Notes under the pieces: model-generated
Database searches by the model: none
What the model was told of the DNA's origin: nothing
The model's input: the letters and a program-made list of their open reading frames with translations, nothing else
Shown: positions 23,601 to 35,731 of the stretch, one piece after another
How the letters are laid out: the number at the start of each line of letters is the position of its first letter
How positions within the stretch are numbered: the first letter of the stretch is position 1
Origin: Entomortierella parvispora
Lineage: Eukaryota; Mortierellomycota; Mortierellomycetes; Mortierellales; Mortierellaceae
Assembly: GCA_963573315.1 (NCBI GenBank)
Contig: OY752150.1
Coordinates: forward strand, 1 to 64,000
Direction of reading: 5' to 3'
DNA length: 64,000 nt
Translations under genes and position numbers: made by a program

Positions 23601-26600
23601 TGCAAGGGCAATCTGGATGTGCTCAAGAACCATACCTTCGATCCTCAGCTTCTTTTGGAGGATTTGTCTTTGAGGTTGACCCAGTCTCTGTGCTGGCACC
23701 CCCTCCACTAGCTCCATCCAGAACCTTCGATTCAGAACTTGCGGAAACCTCTGAGGCGGTTTTGGTAATATGGAATTGCGAAATGGGCATCCAGGAATTA
23801 TGGTCGCTCTGTCGCTTTAACACGCCGAGATAAGCATTCGCCAGGAGTTTCAAATCACCCCTATCATCAGTTGTAGCGATATTCTGGAAAAGTGCCTGGA
23901 ATCGTGTCCCGATAGGCACGATAACAGGGTAACACGTTGCAACTTCACGGAGGATCACAATAGTGTTTTTGATCTTCATATAATCTTTTGACTCCAGATT
24001 CGCCACGCTCATCTATATACATAGATTGAGATACACATGTTAGAAACAAGACCGTGCAGCGCGACTCAATTCACCCTCTCTGTAAAAGACGTACTCGATA
24101 AAGCACAATGTGCCACTTGAACAGAGCATGCCGGAAGTCCTCAAAGTCGAGAACATCATCTTTGTTGACCTTGCCACTCACAGGGCCCCACTTCTTTTGA
24201 AAGCCAGGTAACCTGTCGCCGCAAGCCTGGTCTTCGTAGATAGTACGGTCAGCATGCCATCTTCCGAGGTTTGACAGAATTTCAGAAAGGAATCTTCCAA
24301 ACGTCTTCGCCTCCGTCTCTGACAAGATGAAGATCAGGCGGTCGATCTCCATGAAGATCTATGATACAAGATAAAGAGTAACGCGTAAAGCGTTAACGAT
24401 ATAACATCTTTGAATCGATATAACATCTTTGAATCCAAACGGAAAGTTGTTATTCATCATATTATAAACATTACCTTGTCGTAAAGAGTCAACGTGGAGA
24501 AATTGAATGTGCCTTGAGAGTGCATCCGCTGGATGAACTTTGCACAAAACAGTGCATCTAGGTCAGATAAAATGGCTCTTGGGAAGATGCAGTACTGTAT
24601 GACTTGGATCGCAACCTCCTGGCGCTCCATAACCACTAGAATGAGAAAATAAAAGGAGTTGGTGACTATTTCAGAATGCAAACCACAACAGATCGGGGTT
24701 CATCACTTACAGTCTTGGAACCAGTGTTGCCCTTCGCGTTTAAGCCATACTCGGACAGCCTCATGGTTGAGTTCCTGCCGTGCCAGGTCCGACTTCAATC
24801 TGTTAACAGCACCGTACAGACGTTCGCGTTCCTTCTTGCGCTTAGTCATCATGCTAGACGTCTGCGGGGCCCTGTCGGTATCGAAACTTCGCGCCTGTGT
24901 TGTAAGTCTTGATATTTCCGTATTGTACTGATCCGTAGGGATGAAAATATCGTAGAGTGTCAACTGCCAGAACGTAGCGTAAAACTGGGGCTTCATAGCT
25001 CGCCAGGCTCTCGGTGGAAGAATGTCCTTCAACTCTTCCAAAATCGGCTTTAATGCTGGTAGCCACGCGTCCGAGATGCTTTTCACAGAGGAGGTCTCAG
25101 TCGTCGCGCTCGTGGTAGCCGTAGTGCTGGAACCCTTGGAAGATAGAGCTGTATCTCGGGCATCATCAGTTTGCGAGTCAAGCTGCTGCTCCTTCTATGA
25201 CATGAATGTGTTGAGGACCGAGATGCAGGTTAGAAAATACTATAGGCATCGAATACAATTAGAGCCGTCTCACTTCAATCGACTCCATGCAAAGTGTTAC
25301 CTTTATCAGGTCCTGGATCCTCGGCCGAATAATAGACATGGCGACGCTGGGCTCGATTTTGTAGTTTTGGCATAGATCCGTGAGCGAAGGTACAAGGCGC
25401 GGATAGTCCCTTTGCAGGTTGGAGGATAGGAAGTCCATTAGCTGCACTAGAATTGCGTGGGCTTGGTCGGACATGTTGCTGAGAAGTTTCAAGTGCGGTA
25501 TATCACTGCTGCTGAAGATGCACTGCTGTCGATGTTGGGCAATAAGGACGAGCAGCTGGCTTGCAATTTCGTCATGGAGCATGGCCTCTTGGAGATGGTG
25601 ACAGCTTCTTGCATTCTTCTTCATGACAGTTCCTGCGACACCACCAAAGATGATTTCGTTCTTCAGAGTATCCCCTCCAGCCATAGCCAGGATCTGCGAC
25701 GAGTTAAGGTTCGATGTCTCTTCCACACCACCCATTTTTTGAAGCAGCTCCCGCAGTACGATGAGATCGTGTCCATTCGCCACGCGCAACTGGTTCACGA
25801 TATATTGTAGAATTCCGGCGATACCTGCCGAAGTGTACTTTCGATAGAGATGCCCGCAAAACGACGCGAGTGCTAAATCATGCAGAAATCAAATGAGTGA
25901 GTGTACGTCAAAGTTGAATGTACCGCATTTCTCAGTCGGCACTTACTGCTCATCCATTTTGCTGCAGTGGTGCCATCCTCTTGAACTTTGCTCCAGCTTG
26001 TTTTAGAAAGAGACTCGAGAAGAGCATAGCCCAAAACATCATGTCCAAAATCGGTCAAATATTTGCAGGCATCCACAAGCGGCTGGATCATATTGTCGTA
26101 CCCGCCCTCGAGCTGCTTAATGGCGGCGGCGAAAACGATCATGGGGTTGGAATGAGAATATTTGGCGAACAGGCGGCCAAACTTCTTTACATCTTCCTTG
26201 TTAAGGCGTCGCATGATATCCTTTGCATCCTTCTCTGTAGAAGACACGGCGACTCTCATTTCCGGGTACCGCAGCTTTGACTCCGTCTTCCATTCGCCAT
26301 AGAGGCTGAATCGCACCTCGTACCGCAAGCCTTTCAGGATCTGCCACACCTCGTTCACAAGCCCTACAAGGAATTTCACATAAAACAAAATCATTAGGAA
26401 ATGAAGAAGATGGCTCAACACTTTCATGCATGAATGGTAAGGACATACCTGGATTGGAATAAACCAATGATATTGTTGGAAGGAATAGTGATCGTGTCAT
26501 ATCGATCCAGGTGGTCTCTACTGTCTTCTTCTCCAACTCCAAAGCTTCGAGCTGTACAGAGCTAAGCGTGGAATCTGAGAGATCCTGCTCCATTGAACCG

Positions 26601-28723
26601 ACCCTGTTGGATAGAGATTCGATCCTGTCTCGAAGACGGGTGAGCGTTCCAGCTCCTATTCTACAGAGCTTCGCCACAAGTACAATGTCCCGGTGAATAC
26701 GCACGCCCACCAACGAAAGAAGGGGATTCACAAACTCGATGATATCGCGCACTGTCTGACACCTGACCAGATCCTGTTCCCAGTTCTCGTAAAAGTATTC
26801 GGATCGATGTGAGGAGGTCGCCAGAGGCAGATTCGGTGACAAGGTGCGGACCACTGAAATTTCGCGGGATTTGGATTGTGGGGGGTATCGATAAGCATAC
26901 GTCGTCTTTTTGGACAATTCGGGGTGCCGTGTGTTTGGCGAGAAAGGCAAGTAGACATCCTCAATCATAACGTGGATTAGGCGACAGAGAAGGTCCGCAA
27001 GCTCAGGGTATGATGCTGTCAGCTTTGGATATTGACTCATGATGAAAAGGGAATGTTCCAGGTCTCCAAGGGATAACAGAGCCATTAATATTCCGACCTT
27101 TTGGTTTGGAAGTGGTGGATCCGCAGTTGTTTCCAATGGTCCACTCTCTGACATAGCAACGTCCTTGCTCTCGTTTGTCATTGGCACTCCTGACGGGGAA
27201 TCGTCCGATAGAGCTCCCGCCATCTAAATTGGGAAATCACGCATGAGATCACACGATTGTATACGTATAAACTGTAGAGGACCAAAAAAGACTTACTGCT
27301 AAGGGATTGCTCTTCAATGATTCAGCATCATGCTTCATTTTTGCTTCGAAAGCGGCATACTCCTTCTCCATGTCTTCTTCAGGTAGTGAAAGCTGCAATA
27401 GGATAAAACCAAATATTAGCATCCAAGCTCAATGAGTTGATTCCTTTTGGAGGTTGCCTGAGTTCAAAAACATGGAGGGCCTTACATGTGGGTACAAATC
27501 CTCCAGCTGCAAGATGGAGTGTTTGATCAGCACAGCCGCTACCGTATACATCTCTGTGGCAGGTTGTTGTCTGTTCTCGGGGCGCTAATGAGATGGTTCA
27601 AGTCGCCAATGGCATCGTCGGTTAGGAAATTGATACAATGTCCCCAAATGTGGCACGACTCGAGATTTAAAACTTGCCTGCAAGTTCTGAAATTTGAAGC
27701 CAAGTATCTGCGCGCATGCTCTGTTTCTGCTGGTCAAGCTTTGCCCTTTTGATTGTGAGTTCCACGGTGATATTTGGAGAAACTCGAGGAAGAACCGATA
27801 GTGGCTTGTAATATTGGCGGCAAAGACATCAAGTACGAGATCCAGCACACGGTTTGGGTCCAAATCAAAGTAGCCTGAAAAGAGACAATGTTAGAGTCAT
27901 TCATAAGTACAGCGATACCCCCGGTCCAAGCGACTCGATAAAGCTTACCGATAAGGGACTGTACGTTCCTGAGCACCATGATTGCCTTTTGTGAGGTTTC
28001 TGCCGCATTGTCCATGTCTGCAGTGTCTGTGGATAGCTCTGTAATCAGTTTTGAGTATCCTTCTGATTCTTCCCAGAGAAGGTTGTACTTTTGCTGCTTG
28101 TACCTAGAAGATGAGACCGGAGGAAATGTGAATAAGAGTTGGAGCTTGGATGATAGTGAAAGGTTCTCCTGATCCTCATCATGCCATGTACAGCAGAGTC
28201 GCCAACTCAACTTACAGCTGAGCAGTATTGACACGAATAACTCTCTTTTGAAACAGCTTTGCGCTAGGGATGAGACCCACCAGCTCCAGGAATGACAGCT
28301 CCCAGCGCTCCTTCATTATTTCCACTGGGATAAAACCTTCTGCCTGCGGTCGACAAAGTAGATGTGGTTAATTCAGAAAGGCGCACATAGACCTCTGACG
28401 AATCGAGACATGCAGGAACAATATGCATTTCTTACGATGATGGCTGCTGTTAAGCGGCGCATGCGCTCAGTCCGATCTTCGCGGCAAGTCTCGTTCTCAA
28501 TATCCATGACCCAGAGAAGATCGACTAGTATCTCGGCCACATCAACATTGTTGGCACTGATCTGCTGTGTTGCTAGTCGCCTCAGGAAATCCGTAGCCTT
28601 GGCAGTAGATATTTCATCCGCTAGTTCCGAGAGCAAAACTCTCTGGACAACAGCCACAACCGGATGAGGGATTTCGTCTGTAGGCGCGCTGAGAAGAGTC
28701 GTCGCATATTCGAGCCTAGACAT
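20687..28723 (-). CDS. THO2: THO complex subunit 2 (THOC2/Tho2)
   Basis: Tho2 is the large scaffold of THO/TREX, which couples transcription to mRNP assembly and export in the nucleus. First exons: 28723-28436, 28343-28216, 28103-27949, 27874-27678, 27575-27486, 27392-27297 and 27223-26449; joining is in phase up to there. Later coding blocks lie at about 26363-25940, 25870-25300, 25195-24713, 24640-24480, 24360-24095, 24010-23635, 23563-21906 and several small exons to the stop at 20687. Total is roughly 2,100 aa. Family signatures: FDLDPNRVLDLVLDVF, QILGFKFQ, NEVWQILKGLRYEVRFSLYG (residues 577 on), FSTLTLYDK and FEDFRHALFKWH. The C-terminus is a long Arg/Asp/Ser tail ending in Arg/Gly repeats (GRGVPGGSNGRG), longer than usual and probably RNA-binding. 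One early intron (27677-27576) has a perfect GCAAGT donor. Confidence 0.93.
22735..22935 (-). repeat. Coding RD-rich dipeptide repeat in THO2
   Basis: The minus-strand protein runs as RDSRDTRDSRDSRENRDSRE and similar for about 65 residues. Underlying 9-12-bp repeats alternate CGA/CGC/CGT arginine with GAC/GAT aspartate codons. It is a mixed-charge low-complexity segment of the kind found in RNA-processing and speckle proteins. Confidence 0.85.
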
Positions 28724-29029
28724 GACAGGTGACGATGGTTAATACAAATGAGATTAAAAAGATTGACCATATCGTGATCAGGCCATGCGGCCATGCAGTG
28801 TACAAGAACGTTACAGGTGCTCCTGCGATCCCGTCTCCTTCCAATGACTCAAATGTGATTCCATTATGAAAAAGTGAGTGCTGCGCCAGCTGCTGAAATG
28901 GAGTTCTCGGTGTCTAGTGCACGAGGATGATGCTGTCGGCAACAGGTTACGAGGTATGGAGGAGAGGGCAAAGATGCAGAAGGTTGGCATGCGTGGCGCG
29001 GCAGTTAATATTACATGAAGTGGCTTGTG

Positions 29030-29037
29030 TCACGTGA
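29030..29037. promoter_or_regulatory. TCACGTGA palindrome upstream of THO2
   Basis: A perfect 8-bp E-box palindrome (bHLH, Cbf1/USF-type) lies 307 bp before the THO2 start codon and 24 bp downstream of the stop of the DUF2470 gene. The same palindrome recurs at 36648, 47356, 56307 and 56352. The 28724-29060 gap holds no gene and serves as THO2 promoter. Confidence 0.5.
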
Positions 29038-29060
29038 TTGATTTATTCGGTCGCGGTCAC

Positions 29061-29986
29061 TCATTGGTCCTTGCGCTTGCTGGCCAGCAGCTGTTGCTGT
29101 CTCTTTGCAAGGGGGATCAGAGCGATAGGGAAGGGGTATCCAAAGATCAAGGCAGCCAGGCCCCATTGTGCAACGTGTATAGGCTCAAAGAATCCTCGTC
29201 CTACGATGGCAGTGAGGTAGATAGCAAACAGCGCCTCAAAGACGTGGATGACGACCACTCCTTGGACGATCAAGTGCACATTGTCTTGTCCACAAAGCCG
29301 AAGAAGCCACTGCAGTACTGGGCTAGTGGTATTGGGCATAAAGTCCAGATATATGAGGGTCGATGCAATTACGACCACCGCAATGTAAAGGGCATCCACG
29401 TCTGGAATAAAAAACTTGCTGTCGGGCATGTTTCCCTGGAGAGTACAAGTAAACGAACGGTCATGTTAGCCAGGCTGATGAAGTTGGCCTGTTTCCGTAA
29501 TATGAAATAGAGGAGGAATCGGTCTCCGAACAGTACCTGGGCCTTGGAGTCTGGACCACGAAGGGCGAGCTCGGCCTCTTTGGCTAGCGACATGAGCATG
29601 TCCTTGACCTGACTGACAGCATGCAGCGAGTGTGTGAACGCGACGCGCACCTCATGTTCTTGGCCACCCTCAATGCATTTCACGATGAAGCCATCCTTGT
29701 CAATCTGATCCATGGTCGCGGACTCTGCCTCTGCAAATTCTCCAAAATATCTGGCATACGAGAGAACCACAGCGGGGCGTCCATTCATGTACTCGCACAA
29801 TGCCTGCGAATGTGGTGCGATCGGGTCGTTTTGCTGGCTCCTCCTCATGATGTTATAGTGAGAAAGGGTGTTGATGGAAGAGAGAAAGGAAGCAAAAATG
29901 GTCGGCTTTTCAATTTTTTGAGGAACCGAATCAATTGCTGCAGCCGAGAGATCCTGCTGCGTGCCTCTGATGTCGAGGCATGGCAA
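29061..29986 (-). CDS. DUF2470-domain membrane protein
   Basis: Two exons, 29986-29537 and 29435-29061, are joined in phase (274 aa). Residues about 57-130 match the DUF2470 fold, related to the heme-binding/HugZ-like split-barrel C-terminus (QALCEYMNGRPAVVLSYARY..AESATMDQIDKDGF). Residues 150-260 hold hydrophobic segments that look like three or four membrane spans (DALYIAVVVIASTLIYLDFM, VVVIHVFEALFAIYLTAIVG, WGLAALIFGYPFPIALIPLA), ending in a basic KRQQQLLASKRKDQ tail. DUF2470 plus a membrane tail is a known fungal arrangement of unknown function. The start is uncertain: a second ATG at about 29848 would leave a longer promoter, since the next gene upstream ends only 82 bp away. Confidence 0.75.
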
Positions 29987-30068
29987 CGGCGGGCCTCTTC
30001 TATCGAAATACTTGTTGGTTTATTGTTTTGCATTGCTTTGTAGTTTGCACAGTATCTGGAGGATACCC

Positions 30069-32963
30069 TTAGGCCTTGTTGGAAGGACCTACTCCACGTC
30101 TTGATCGAAGGCGGTTCAATACAGAGTCCTCTCCCATGAGGATGGCCATGAAGGTCCGAACAGATCCGGTCTCGCTCGCTTGGCTCGCAGACCGACTTCT
30201 AGATCCAACCGTCTTTGGCTCAAGTGCCGATCCCACCACAGAGCCGACTTCAGTCTCTGGAGAGGGTGCAGTCGTGGGATTGGGGGGTGCTTTTTGAATT
30301 CGAATCTGTGGCGACCCAGGGGGCATGTCGTCGAATGCAATTTCGTCAATACCGGACCAATAACGCTCCTGAGCCATAGCCACAGCATTCCTGGCGAGTG
30401 CCGTTCGGAGGACAGGGTCGTGCTTTTGGAAGAAGAGACTTGTTCTTGGGGCAGGGAGCATAGACCGTGCAGGTGATGGACTGCGGGAGACAAGGGCATA
30501 GGCGGGAACTGCAAATCGGTTTTCCCGAAGATGACCTACCAAAGGCACTGAAGATGGAGCAGTTGCATGGCGATTGTCGAAGCTAGCTTGAGCCAGCTCG
30601 CTTGATAGCTCGGCCTGTGAAAGGGCATGGGCTGCAGCTGCTACCAAAGCCGCCTGAGCTGCTTCCGCCTTTTCAATCTTTCGGGCCTCCTCAAAGGTAA
30701 AACGCATCTCCTCCAGGGCGTCAACAATGGATTGACCGAACTCCTTGGATCCCAGCTTCAGACTGGTGATACAAAAGTACAACTCGGATTCTTTGACCAT
30801 GTATGCACATCCGTAGCCGTCTGGTACCACCTCGCCCCATCCGTAGGCAATAAAACAATCGTCTGAGATCTGTGAAGTCGACAGTCGCCAACGACACGTC
30901 CTGGCAAACACTGGGTCGGCAAAGAGCTCAGGTAATGGGTCTTCCGGTTTGCGAATTAAACGCAATCCGAGCAGGTGGCGATCGACGGCTTGTCCATCCA
31001 CAGCCCAGGCGGTGTACTGAGCGTGCCGCGCAACAGCTGCTCGACAAGCAGCAGCCCGTTCTTTGAGACTCTTATCTGGATCATCCATGGCTTCACAAAA
31101 GGCCTTGCTCTCATTCGAGCACGAGCGTGCAGTCTCTGTGCGTCCATGACGATACTTGCGTGTAGCTGCCGATTCGTAGGTTGCGACGAACTCCCCGTGT
31201 TTGCGATAGTAGGCCAGTTGTAGCGCCATCTGAACATAGGCATCAGGGGACATTTTGAATGACTTGATAAGACCCTTGCCATAACCCTTGAATTCGGTGG
31301 GAATCATCTCGTGGTCATCAACAGTCTTCTTGAAGACCAACTGTGCCGCTTCGATAGCTTTACCCAAAGCAGGACTCTTGACAAAGTTGAGGGCCATGGG
31401 CTTATCCAGGGCGGAGGCACACTCGTAGAGATCCTCGGCATTCAAGTTTCGGAAATCTGGCAGTGCACGAGCTTGGGCTTCGTCAATCATGTAACGGCAG
31501 AGTCGGGAGGTTGGGGTGGCATCCATTTTTGAATGTTCTCCGTTCATTCCAGCGCGGCCGTTGGCAAAGACAATAAGTTGGAAGCACTTGTCGAACCAGC
31601 GACTAGCACCATCGCCGTGCCAACATGCGCGAGAAAGCTCTTCGGAGGTCGAGGGCGATGATGAGTCCAGACAGAGCACAAACATTGAGGTCTCGATCTT
31701 GGCCATGTGAACTTTGTTGGTTGCATGTGCTTCAAAGAGGGTAACCCTATCCTTGGCCGCTTGATCTCTCTGACCGGTGGAGAGGATACCAATGGCAGGT
31801 GAGGTCGATTTGTCGTCATCCGCCATCTTCTTAATACGCTCGAGCTGGATCATGATCTCTCTTGGACTGAGGACTGAGCTCGGTTTTCCAGGCAGGTGCA
31901 AGGTTTCAAAAATATAAAAACGACCATTCCTGACGACACAGATGTGGTTATTGGTCCCTGTGGGATATCCAACAGCGGAGTCTGCAGGTGAGCCTGCGAT
32001 GCGGCAATAGTTGAAGAGATAGTTGTACATGTTCATACAAAAAGGGGCATTTCTGGCCATGTCGGGTGTCAATGTCCGCCTACGTGAAGTGCAAAGAGGA
32101 ACTACTGTCAGTGGTTTGTTTGGGCCGGACGTTGTCCTTTCGGAAATCCCAATCCGGAATCTCAAAAAAAAAAAGTCAAGGCGCTGTTGACGGTGCAGTA
32201 GTGCTGGCATGGTTCATCTAATCGCTTTCATCACTGCGCCCTATGTGGTACAAAGGCCAAAGAGCCCGCAAAGATAACCACTATCTTTTCCCATCAACAT
32301 GGTGAATGCTCCTCGTTAGGAGTCTTTACTCCGAACGATGCCGCCACCCTGCATGGGATGTGGGACTTTGGCAGCAGCAAGTAAAGATCAGACTTACGCT
32401 GCAATCAATTGTCGGAACTCGAGCGCAAGACTGACCAGCAGGGCCGCTCGCGCCGTTTGTGTTGGCATCCTGGGATCGTCCTGAAAACCGAAGTAGTAGT
32501 TGACGAAGAACGTGGACGAGTCTCTGTGCGAGAAATAAGCCCAGTCATCCCACCATTCCGCTAACCAGCTGGTTCCTCGCTTTTCACAGTCTTTGGCATG
32601 CTCTCGGAGCCGACGATCCAACTGTCGTCCGATCGGCTCCTCGATCTGAGCTGCGCTTTGAGTGGATTCGGATTCGCCTCGGAAGGCTTTAACGGCAGCG
32701 CGTTGGTGACTGTACTCCTGGTCGGTGGTCAGGGGTCTAATGGATTCGAGGTATCGATCCAGTGTCTGGTCCAGAGGAGGGACTGGGAGTGAAGGCAGAT
32801 CAGCCTGTCCCTTGTCCATGACGGAGTCAATCACGGTCGCCTTGGAGTCCAGAGCAGAGAAGGCACAAGAATCCACAGAAGGGGGAGGGGACGACGAGGA
32901 GGGGGCGATAATCGATGACGGAGCTGAACCAGCAATGGTGGTGATGTTTAAAGGCGGAGTCAT
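30069..32963 (-). CDS. Carnitine O-acyltransferase, Yat2-like
   Basis: The enzyme moves acetyl or acyl groups between CoA and carnitine for transport between compartments. Two exons, 32963-32398 and 32079-30069, close to 858 aa. Residues about 60-690 cover the choline/carnitine acyltransferase fold: TLDRYLESIRPL at the N-terminus, the catalytic His in GEHSKMDATP near residue 370, YRHGRTETARS near 503, and the STS motif in WRLSTSQIS near 587. The ~170-aa tail is Pro/Ser/Ala-rich with no domain I recognise. Length and the MDxTP context resemble yeast Yat2 more than mitochondrial/peroxisomal Cat2. I see no clear mitochondrial presequence and the C-terminus (PSNKA) is not a standard PTS1, so a cytosolic role is inferred. 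The start at 32963 follows the CT-rich leader; a longer frame upstream is only the CT microsatellite read through. Confidence 0.92.
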
Positions 32964-33145
32964 GGCTGGTGGTGTTGATATAGGAGAGGCAAGTCTGGTA
33001 TCGTGGAGGGTGGAGAGTGGGAAGGCAGAAGGCAGAAGGGAGTGGAGAGTGAGAGTGGGGAGGGAGAGTGGGGAGGGAGAGTGGGGAGGGAGAGTGGAGA
33101 GGGAGAGTTTGGAAAGTAGAGAGTGAGAGAATGGAGAGAGAGTGG

Positions 33146-33213
<68 letters not shown>

Positions 33214-33924
33214 GAAGGAGGAACGTTTCGGACCCACCTACAAACATCATCATGGCCAACAGGCACAGGAACCGGCGAAACCATTGTGTCATCACTCTCG
33301 TGACCGAAGAAACGTCCGTCCAATCCAATCCCACGTCCGAGCTGTACTCGTCAAGAAGGATTGGCGGACCTATCCGAACGTGTGGGGGGTTTGAGATCAA
33401 TCAGAGTTCATTTTATTCATTCTTGTTGTTGCTGCTGCTGTAGTTGGCTGCGGTTGCTGTCTTGTAGCTGTTGTTTGTGCTGTTGTTGCTGCTGTTGCTG
33501 CGTCCTTCTCAAAACAGACGAGCATGAAGAGTGCAAAAGAAAAGGGCAGTAGCGGAGGCAAAGGAGGCCCGAGAGAAGTCAGCCAGCTAGAACAGCGCCT
33601 TCTGAATTCCACCATGACGATTGTCGCGTGCTGTAAATGAACCTCCCGTCCTTTTCTTTGTCTCGTCTCACACCCCTTTTGTTCACGACTCCGTCTCCTC
33701 CTTCCATCGTCCTCCCTTCCTGTCCTTGGTCTCATTCACTCTCGTACAATCCTGCTCCAAGCATCTTTCTCTCTCTCTCTCTCTCTCTCTCTCCTTCTCT
33801 CGGAGTTCTCGTTTCTTCGGCGGCTCCACATCCACGGCCTTCACAAAACATCCTCCCTGACAAAAAAAGGAATGACGCGCCCTTTTGACGGAAGGGCGGT
33901 AGGACCAAAGGCAATACCTCCGGT
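32964..33924. promoter_or_regulatory. Intergenic region with GA and CT microsatellites
   Basis: This gap is the promoter of the acyltransferase gene. It holds an uninterrupted (GA)n of about 30 units (33149-33210) and an (CT)n of about 13 units (33767-33793), plus GGGAGAGTGGGGA repeats (about 33050-33110) and a GCTGTTGTT-rich stretch at 33425-33505. No gene is supported. Confidence 0.7.
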
Positions 33925-35364
33925 TTAGGTCTTCTTGTGCCACACAAGCTTGTAGGCGTCCGTGGTCTCGGGGTCGACATACTTGGCAAGGCCAAGGGTC
34001 TTGAACCGCTGGTCGATCAAAAGTCCCTTGCAAAGCTCCACAATGACCAAAACTTGAAGGTGAGGGCAATACAATAGCGCCTCAAAAAATCGGCTCGTCG
34101 TCGCTCCAGGTGCGACCAAATGGAGTTGCTCAAGACGCTTGCAGCTCTTGGCCAGCGCCACAAGCGATTCTTGTCGATAGGCCATGCCACTCTGTGTAGT
34201 TCCTGCACGGGGCAAGATCAGATTGCGGAGGTATCGCAGCTTGGGGAGAGTCTGGAAAGAGACATCCGAAATCTCATTGGCATCCAAGAGCGAGATGTAC
34301 TCGAGGCGAAGACAGTTGGCCGTCAGCTCGAGCACGGCCTCGTCGTTAATCTTTGGCGAAACAGATTCGATCCATGACACATTCAAATGTCGCAAATCCG
34401 GGCAGTGGCGAGCAAACTCGATCATCTCGGCAGCACCGAGGCACTCGTCTGAATCCAATAGCACCAGTTTGGTAAGGGCTTTGCCGCAGGTCCGCGCCAA
34501 CAGTCGAAACGTCTCTGCTGGAATGTTCTTGCACCGTTTGAGCACCAGCTCTGTCAACGGGTTCGTATGGGCAGCAAACATGTGGAACGGATGGGAGTTG
34601 CCAACTGGCAACGATGGGCACAAATAGTTGGCAAGCGACAGCATGAACAGTCGACGACAAGACTCTGCCAATGCCCCCCAAGGGATCAATCCCTCCTCTG
34701 TTTCGGTTGATGTTTGTCGCCCTGTTGCAAAGACCAACGTCAGATCCCTCAAACGCTTGCTGCAGTGCTCCGAGAGGGCCAGGACAACGTCAGGTGTGAT
34801 CCAATTGATGACGAACTGCCCGTTTTGCTTATCGACGACATCGTGTGAATCGATAATCTCGATCCTCTTTACGAACTCGCCATATTCATGTGTGGACGAG
34901 AAGTCGGCATTTTCGGTCAACTGCAGAAAGACGTTTAGTTCTTCGCCTGCTTTCCAGCCGTGAAAAGTGCGCTCCTGCCAAAGAAGGGGCGAAGCCACAC
35001 TGTTCCAGGTTTTACACACCAAGCTGACCGGACCGAGGTTGTTGTAGAGAGTGTGTGTTCGGTGGTTGAGGTAATCGTAATGCTGTACAGCCAAGAAAGA
35101 AAAGATGTATCGTAACAGCGAGGGCTTCAGGGACTGGATTCCGACAGTGCCAGGGGCAGGACCAAGGTTATTATGAAGGTCAGCGGATGACCCACTGTCA
35201 ATGGTACTGAAGGTGCTGCTGCTACCGCCGAAATGGTATGGGCTCGAGTACGGATGGTACGTGCCCGCGGATGCAGGAGGGTATTGACCCTTGCTAGAAG
35301 TGCCATCGCCTATTGAGAGCGCACTGATGGACTGTTCCAGGTCTGGGTTGCTTTCGAGGGCCAT
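33925..35364 (-). CDS. F-box / leucine-rich-repeat protein
   Basis: This is a single-exon gene of 479 aa. After a Ser/Gly/Tyr-rich N-terminus (1-75), residues about 76-125 resemble an F-box (LKPSLLRYIFSFLAVQHYD..LVCKTWNSVASPLLWQ). LRR-like segments follow (ELVLKRCKNIPAETFRLLAR, LTKLVLLDSDECLGAAEM, LRHLNVSWIESVSPKINDEA, RLEYISLLDANEISDVSFQT). Such proteins are usually substrate receptors of SCF (Skp1-cullin-F-box) ubiquitin ligases. The substrate cannot be read from the sequence. No introns are needed. The gap to RLP24 is 367 bp. Confidence 0.85.
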   Translation of the reverse strand: MALESNPDLEQSISALSIGDGTSSKGQYPPASAGTYHPYSSPYHFGGSSSTFSTIDSGSSADLHNNLGPAPGTVGIQSLKPSLLRYIFSFLAVQHYDYLNHRTHTLYNNLGPVSLVCKTWNSVASPLLWQERTFHGWKAGEELNVFLQLTENADFSSTHEYGEFVKRIEIIDSHDVVDKQNGQFVINWITPDVVLALSEHCSKRLRDLTLVFATGRQTSTETEEGLIPWGALAESCRRLFMLSLANYLCPSLPVGNSHPFHMFAAHTNPLTELVLKRCKNIPAETFRLLARTCGKALTKLVLLDSDECLGAAEMIEFARHCPDLRHLNVSWIESVSPKINDEAVLELTANCLRLEYISLLDANEISDVSFQTLPKLRYLRNLILPRAGTTQSGMAYRQESLVALAKSCKRLEQLHLVAPGATTSRFFEALLYCPHLQVLVIVELCKGLLIDQRFKTLGLAKYVDPETTDAYKLVWHKKT

Positions 35365-35731
35365 GGTCGCGTTTCAGGGTATCTTGGGAAGGGATCTGTC
35401 TTGTGCTCGTAAGTAGCCCGCGGCGGAGGGAAAATGAGGACGGCAAGAGACGACGATACAATGGATTCAGCAGTTGTCTGGAGGTGTGATGCTGCAGTTG
35501 TTGACAGTGATAATATGGAGAAGGAGGGCGATGAGGATAATAATAATGATGATGATGGCAGGAATGATGATGGCAGCAGAACCCAGGGAGGAGACGCAGC
35601 ACATGCGATGAAATCCTCTTCCGGGAGCATGTGGTCTTCGGTTCTTTTGGTGGGAACACAAAAAGTCTTTGTTTTTATTACTACGCACGGGCGACGGAAA
35701 CAAGGCAAGCAGACGGGAATAGAGCTCTTTC

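Noticed and set aside
29845-30033. Plus or minus small genes between DUF2470 and the acyltransferase
   Set aside because: The gap is only 82 bp and the short frames overlap the DUF2470 coding sequence.
32964-33400. Upstream extension of the acyltransferase frame through Ser-Leu repeats
   Set aside because: It reads the GA/CT microsatellite; the ATG at 32963 gives a sensible N-terminus.
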